Origin: Minisyncoccota bacterium
GTDB lineage: Bacteria; Patescibacteriota; Minisyncoccia; Phycocordibacterales; Zambryskibacteraceae
Direction of reading: 5' to 3'
Assembly: GCA_020059045.1 (NCBI GenBank)
Contig: JAGVCW010000025.1
Location: 1-32,406, forward strand
Length of the DNA stretch: 32,406 bases
Below the pieces are notes generated by a model. That model searched no databases. It worked only from the letters and a program-made list of their open reading frames with translations, and had not been told where the DNA came from. Below, piece after piece: positions 29,620 through 32,406 of the stretch. Position numbers and translations under genes: made by a program. Position 1 is the stretch's first letter; each line of letters begins with the position of its first letter.

Positions 29620-30405
29620 CTATTTGATTTCGTATGTGATTGTCACACTTGAGCTTATGGTGTTTTCTCCTGTTGGGAGTGATGGAGCTGGTGCTGCCCC
29701 TCCTCTGCCGTCTGCCATGAGAGCAGCTTCTGTCTTGTAGTAGATTGGATATGGCCCACCATTCTCTGAAAAGCTTACAATTTTGCCAAGTCTTACTCCT
29801 AGATCATCTGCGAGTACTTCGGCTTTTTCCTTAGCTTCATCTATTGCTTGCTTGCGAGCGTCTCTTAGCAATGAATCCTCGTCATCAATTGTGAAAGAGA
29901 TTCCACTAACATTCGTTGCTCCAGCAGTCGTAACTACGTCTATTGCTTTACCAGCATCATCTATATCTCTAACCTTTACAGTTATGTTGACGTTCACTTC
30001 ATAGCCAACAATTTCTTGCTTTCCTTGAGGACAAGGTGTTGTGATGCAGTAAATCTGGTTAAACTCATATTTAGGATATGCGTTGAATCCACTTGTCTTA
30101 ATATCTTTCTCTTCAATTCCAAGACCCTTGAGAGCCGCGAGCGCGGCATTTATCTTTGTAGTTGCCTTGTCTTGAGCTGACTTCACATCCACGCCTTCCT
30201 CGACGATACCAAATGAGAATTCTGCAATATCAGGTACTGCAAATACTTCGCCATCACCACTTACTGTGATCACGTTTTCTGGATATTCATTGCGATCGTA
30301 ACCACGAATACCAGAAATAACTTGTACGATTAAGAACAGCGATAGTATTACTGTTAGTAGCGGAACATATCTCCATTCCCTCCTTGTTGTGTTTTCTTCG
30401 TTCAT
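29620..30405 (-). CDS. SIMPL (DUF541) domain protein, membrane-anchored
   Basis: This 261-residue protein has a single N-terminal membrane helix at about 13-34 (VPLLTVILSLFLIVQVISG) and an extracytoplasmic SIMPL domain. The family start is clear: NVITVSGDGEVFAVPDIAEF and SFGIVEEGVDVKSAQDKATT. It continues with KDIKTSGFNAYPKYEF, a bC.TTPC pair (ITTPCPQGKQEIVGYEV), NVSGISFTIDDEDSLLRDAR and QAIDEAKEKAEVLADDLGV. Members form large periplasmic assemblies and in some bacteria are linked to oxidative stress defence. The C-terminus (ENTISSSVTITYEIK) is as expected. No operon partner is evident, because 91 bases separate it from the PAP2 gene upstream. Confidence 0.9.
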   Translation of the reverse strand: MNEENTTRREWRYVPLLTVILSLFLIVQVISGIRGYDRNEYPENVITVSGDGEVFAVPDIAEFSFGIVEEGVDVKSAQDKATTKINAALAALKGLGIEEKDIKTSGFNAYPKYEFNQIYCITTPCPQGKQEIVGYEVNVNITVKVRDIDDAGKAIDVVTTAGATNVSGISFTIDDEDSLLRDARKQAIDEAKEKAEVLADDLGVRLGKIVSFSENGGPYPIYYKTEAALMADGRGGAAPAPSLPTGENTISSSVTITYEIK

Positions 30406-30496
30406 TGTTTGTCTATTAGTTATTAAGATTCTTTATATTATATCACCCTGTAACACCTATGACGCAGACGGTTCATTATTATTTCATATTTTATTT

Positions 30497-31132
30497 TTAC
30501 TTTAAAACTTTACTTTCGTAATTTTTCAGAACGAGAATACCTAGTGTCGCAGAGAATATTCCGAATGCAAATCCGGCTGCCACATCAGACGGCCAGTGCA
30601 CCTCAAGGTAAAGACGGCTAAGACCAGAAATCACTACAAGAAAAATAGCAACCACAGCAATAATTGCCCCAAGAACACGGTCATGAATACGATGCTCAAG
30701 TGCATATAAAATAGTGAGGAAGAAAACTGCTGCAGATATTGCATGCAGGCTTGGGAAACTGCCTCCAAGCACTTCACTATAGGAATTGATCGGTCGAGCA
30801 ATATCAAACATCCCTTTAAGCGCGATCCCAAGACCTATGCTTGCAACAAATACTGCGATAAATACATTTGCAAATAGGTATCTCTTGTGAAAATAGAGAA
30901 ACCCTGCAATAAGAAAGCCGGCCACAAGTAAAACTACTGGATGAAGAAAGGTGCTTACAAGTAACGCAAGTGTAGTCCAAGCACCACTCTGCTTATATGC
31001 CGCGATACTCGAATGTGTTTGATCAATATTCCATATCCCCCCACCAACCACTAGCACTGCAAGAAATATAAATACGATTAGGGAAATAATATTTAAGAGA
31101 ACAAGGCGAATATGAGCACGCAAAAATTTCAT
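30497..31132 (-). CDS. PAP2-type membrane phosphatase
   Basis: This is a 211-residue polytopic phosphatase of the PAP2/phosphatidic acid phosphatase family. All three catalytic signatures are visible: KGMFDIARP (Lys106 to Pro114), PSLH (127-130, the variant of PSGH) and SRLYLEVHWPSD (172-183) with the catalytic His and Asp. Five to six hydrophobic helices surround them. Related enzymes dephosphorylate phosphatidate, diacylglycerol pyrophosphate or undecaprenyl pyrophosphate. With such a small genome, recycling of the cell-wall lipid carrier is a reasonable inference but not proven. The ATG at 31132 follows the terminator of the upstream orphan, so it has its own unit. Confidence 0.92.
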   Translation of the reverse strand: MKFLRAHIRLVLLNIISLIVFIFLAVLVVGGGIWNIDQTHSSIAAYKQSGAWTTLALLVSTFLHPVVLLVAGFLIAGFLYFHKRYLFANVFIAVFVASIGLGIALKGMFDIARPINSYSEVLGGSFPSLHAISAAVFFLTILYALEHRIHDRVLGAIIAVVAIFLVVISGLSRLYLEVHWPSDVAAGFAFGIFSATLGILVLKNYESKVLK

Positions 31133-31154
31133 TATTTAATATTACCAAATAAAA

Positions 31155-31181
31155 AGGCCGGACTCGTGTTGAGTCAGGCCT
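31155..31181 (-). terminator. Terminator of the 127-residue orphan
   Basis: aggcc-g-gactc and gagtc-a-ggcct form a ten-base-pair stem with one mismatch and a five-base loop, followed on the minus strand by TTTTTATT. Confidence 0.85.
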
Positions 31182-31216
31182 CAGGAACATAGATCAGTTG
31201 ATATTACTTCTGAAAA

Positions 31217-31600
31217 TTACGTTGTCCCCACAAGAACGCCCTCGAGAGCACGACGTACTTCTGGTCGACGGTGATGATCCTTCTGCAGTGCAATCAGACG
31301 ACTGACACCATCCCCGGTCAGCCCGCAGATGTTCATGAGCTGCTGGCGACCATGGTCAAGTACCGAGAGTCTGAGATGCACAGGAATCGTACGGGGCATC
31401 GGATGTCCCGCCATGTGAGCAAGCAGAAGATGAAACGCATAGACTTTCGGGTTGGGAGTCTTGCCTGCCTCCCTTTCGTACTTTTCCATCATGTCGGTAT
31501 ACAACTTTCTTACAGAAAGTGTCTCCCTAACACGGCTATTGGTTGAGGTTGATTTTCCACTCCCGGTGGTGGAAAAGTTTTTTCCAACTGGAGCTGTCAT
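31217..31600 (-). CDS. Small protein of unknown function
   Basis: This is a 127-residue basic protein without a recognised family. The frame opens 12 codons earlier, but AAAGGAG lies six bases before the ATG at 31600 (MTAPVGKNFSTTGSG), making that the better start. The first 30 residues are Ser/Thr/Gly-rich and probably disordered. The rest is helical with many His and Arg (KVYAFHLLLAHMAGHPMPRT, HLRLSVLDHGRQQLMNICGL, VSRLIALQKDHHRRPEVRRA). A good terminator follows. RBS and terminator support expression. No metal or nucleic-acid motif is specific enough to name a role. Confidence 0.6.
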   Translation of the reverse strand: MTAPVGKNFSTTGSGKSTSTNSRVRETLSVRKLYTDMMEKYEREAGKTPNPKVYAFHLLLAHMAGHPMPRTIPVHLRLSVLDHGRQQLMNICGLTGDGVSRLIALQKDHHRRPEVRRALEGVLVGTT

Positions 31601-31681
31601 CCCCGACTCCTTTATAAAAGAACTGTGATGTGACACACCGTTGTGCCACGAAGATGAATTTTACATGAAACACAAAACAAA

Positions 31682-32406
31682 TCAAACAATTATGAGGATA
31701 GTACCTGTGATTATTATAAGGGCCGCGATAAGTTTGCGGCCTATATTTTTCTCATGAAAAAGTTCACCACCAATAAGTGTAACGAAGAAAGCAGAACTGC
31801 GCTTAATTGCAGACACAAGACCCACGTATGCAACCGAGAGTGCTTCCATCTGAAATGTGCGATACAGAATTGTAAAAAGTGAAATAAGAAATATTGATCT
31901 CTTCTCTCTTTTGATACTTGCCCAGACACTCCCGAATCCGTGACCAGAGAACAAAACAATTGGAACAAATATTCCCGCTATGAAAACATGGAAAAAAAAC
32001 ATGTAGTTTGGCACCGGGATTTCGAAAACACTAAGTACGGTTCTATCGAAGGTTGCTCCCATAGCGTAAAAGAGAATAGAAGCAAAAACAAAGTGCACGT
32101 ATTGAGATTTAGCAAAAACTTTAAGCGGATGCAAGAACGACTTCTCAGGATCGAGGGTTAGTACATATGAGCCAGCTATCATTAGAATAATACCAAGTAC
32201 GCTTAGCCGCTCAAGATTTTCACCAAGTACAAGGAACCCGAAAAGTGCTGTTACTCCCGGATTAAGCGCGAGGAGTGGTGCAACCAAGCTTATTTCAAGA
32301 TGCCGAACCGCCTTTATAACAAGGAAAAACGATACCGAAGCAAGAATTGCACCACCAAGTGTTAATAGTAGAGACAAAGGAGAAACGAAACTCCAGTCAA
32401 CAAAAA
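31682..32406 (-). CDS. EamA/DMT-family transporter (5' end outside window)
   Basis: This is a 10-TMS drug/metabolite-type permease. The frame is open across the right edge of the window (…FVDWSFVSPLSLLLTLGG), so the start lies outside; about 241 residues are visible. The EamA pattern is clear in the first visible repeat: LVIKAVRHLEISLVAPLLAL, NPGVTALFGFLVLGENLERL and IILMIAGSYVLTL. It is repeated in the second half: YVGLVSAIKRSSAFFVTLIG, GGELFHEKNIGRKLIAALII and ITGTILIIV. The substrate is unknown; family members export amino acids, nucleotides or other metabolites. It ends 81 bases upstream of the orphan at 31600, on the same strand. Confidence 0.9.
   Translation of the reverse strand, partial: FVDWSFVSPLSLLLTLGGAILASVSFFLVIKAVRHLEISLVAPLLALNPGVTALFGFLVLGENLERLSVLGIILMIAGSYVLTLDPEKSFLHPLKVFAKSQYVHFVFASILFYAMGATFDRTVLSVFEIPVPNYMFFFHVFIAGIFVPIVLFSGHGFGSVWASIKREKRSIFLISLFTILYRTFQMEALSVAYVGLVSAIKRSSAFFVTLIGGELFHEKNIGRKLIAALIIITGTILIIV

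Noticed and set aside
1-32406. CRISPR arrays, tRNA or rRNA genes, transposases
   Set aside because: No regularly spaced repeats, cloverleaf sequences with a T-arm, rRNA signatures or transposase motifs were seen on either strand.

Overview
The window looks like a chromosomal segment of a Candidate Phyla Radiation (Patescibacteria) bacterium, most likely a Parcubacteria/Paceibacteria-type genome. The reasons are its low G+C, dense small housekeeping genes, several short orphan proteins, a secreted peptidoglycan-binding protein with a Thr-Gly linker, an M16 peptidase, AI-2E, SIMPL and PAP2 membrane proteins, and secE-nusG-rplK without an adjacent rplA. TGA is used as a stop, so no UGA recoding is needed. 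The lineage is inferred from gene content, not from a phylogeny.

Layout. 1-1877: the 5' part of a secreted peptidoglycan-binding protein, a stretch holding what looks like a decayed SRAP (YedK/HMCES) gene, and a winged-helix regulator with repeated operator-like sites upstream. 2150-6860: ftsK, an anchored Ig-like protein, recA, a small orphan gene and an EF-P gene with an unusual loop. 6853-8533 (minus): a small membrane protein and the rpsF-ssb-rpsR cluster. 8637-13287 (minus): tatD, metG, an AI-2E-type permease and an M16 peptidase. 13374-21442 (minus): two small orphans, glyS, a conserved membrane-anchored beta-domain protein, recO and ileS. 21605-21986: a GC-rich structured RNA with its own promoter and terminator. 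22042-26297: argS, tmk, and divergently a dCTP-deaminase-family gene followed by a gene resembling the DNA thymine-hypermodification family (5-hmdU DNA kinase helical / aGPT-PPlase). 26318-28445: two perfect palindromes around an orphan gene, a structured non-coding stretch after rplK, then nusG and secE. 28553-32406: an orphan gene with leader hairpins, SIMPL protein, PAP2 phosphatase, an orphan, and a partial EamA transporter.

How the genes work together. Translation dominates (four aminoacyl-tRNA synthetases, EF-P, S6, S18, L11), with DNA repair/segregation (RecA, RecO, SSB, FtsK), the transcription/secretion unit secE-nusG-rplK, and deoxynucleotide supply (Tmk, Dcd).

Most unusual points: (i) an isoleucyl-tRNA synthetase carrying an apparently intact histidine-phosphatase domain inside its catalytic region; (ii) two hairpins after rplK with the same loop and compensatory stem changes; (iii) an unassigned, roughly 380-nt GC-rich RNA upstream of ileS; (iv) the tmk/dcd/hypermodification-like neighbourhood. 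Functional names rest on motif recognition only; no database search was run.
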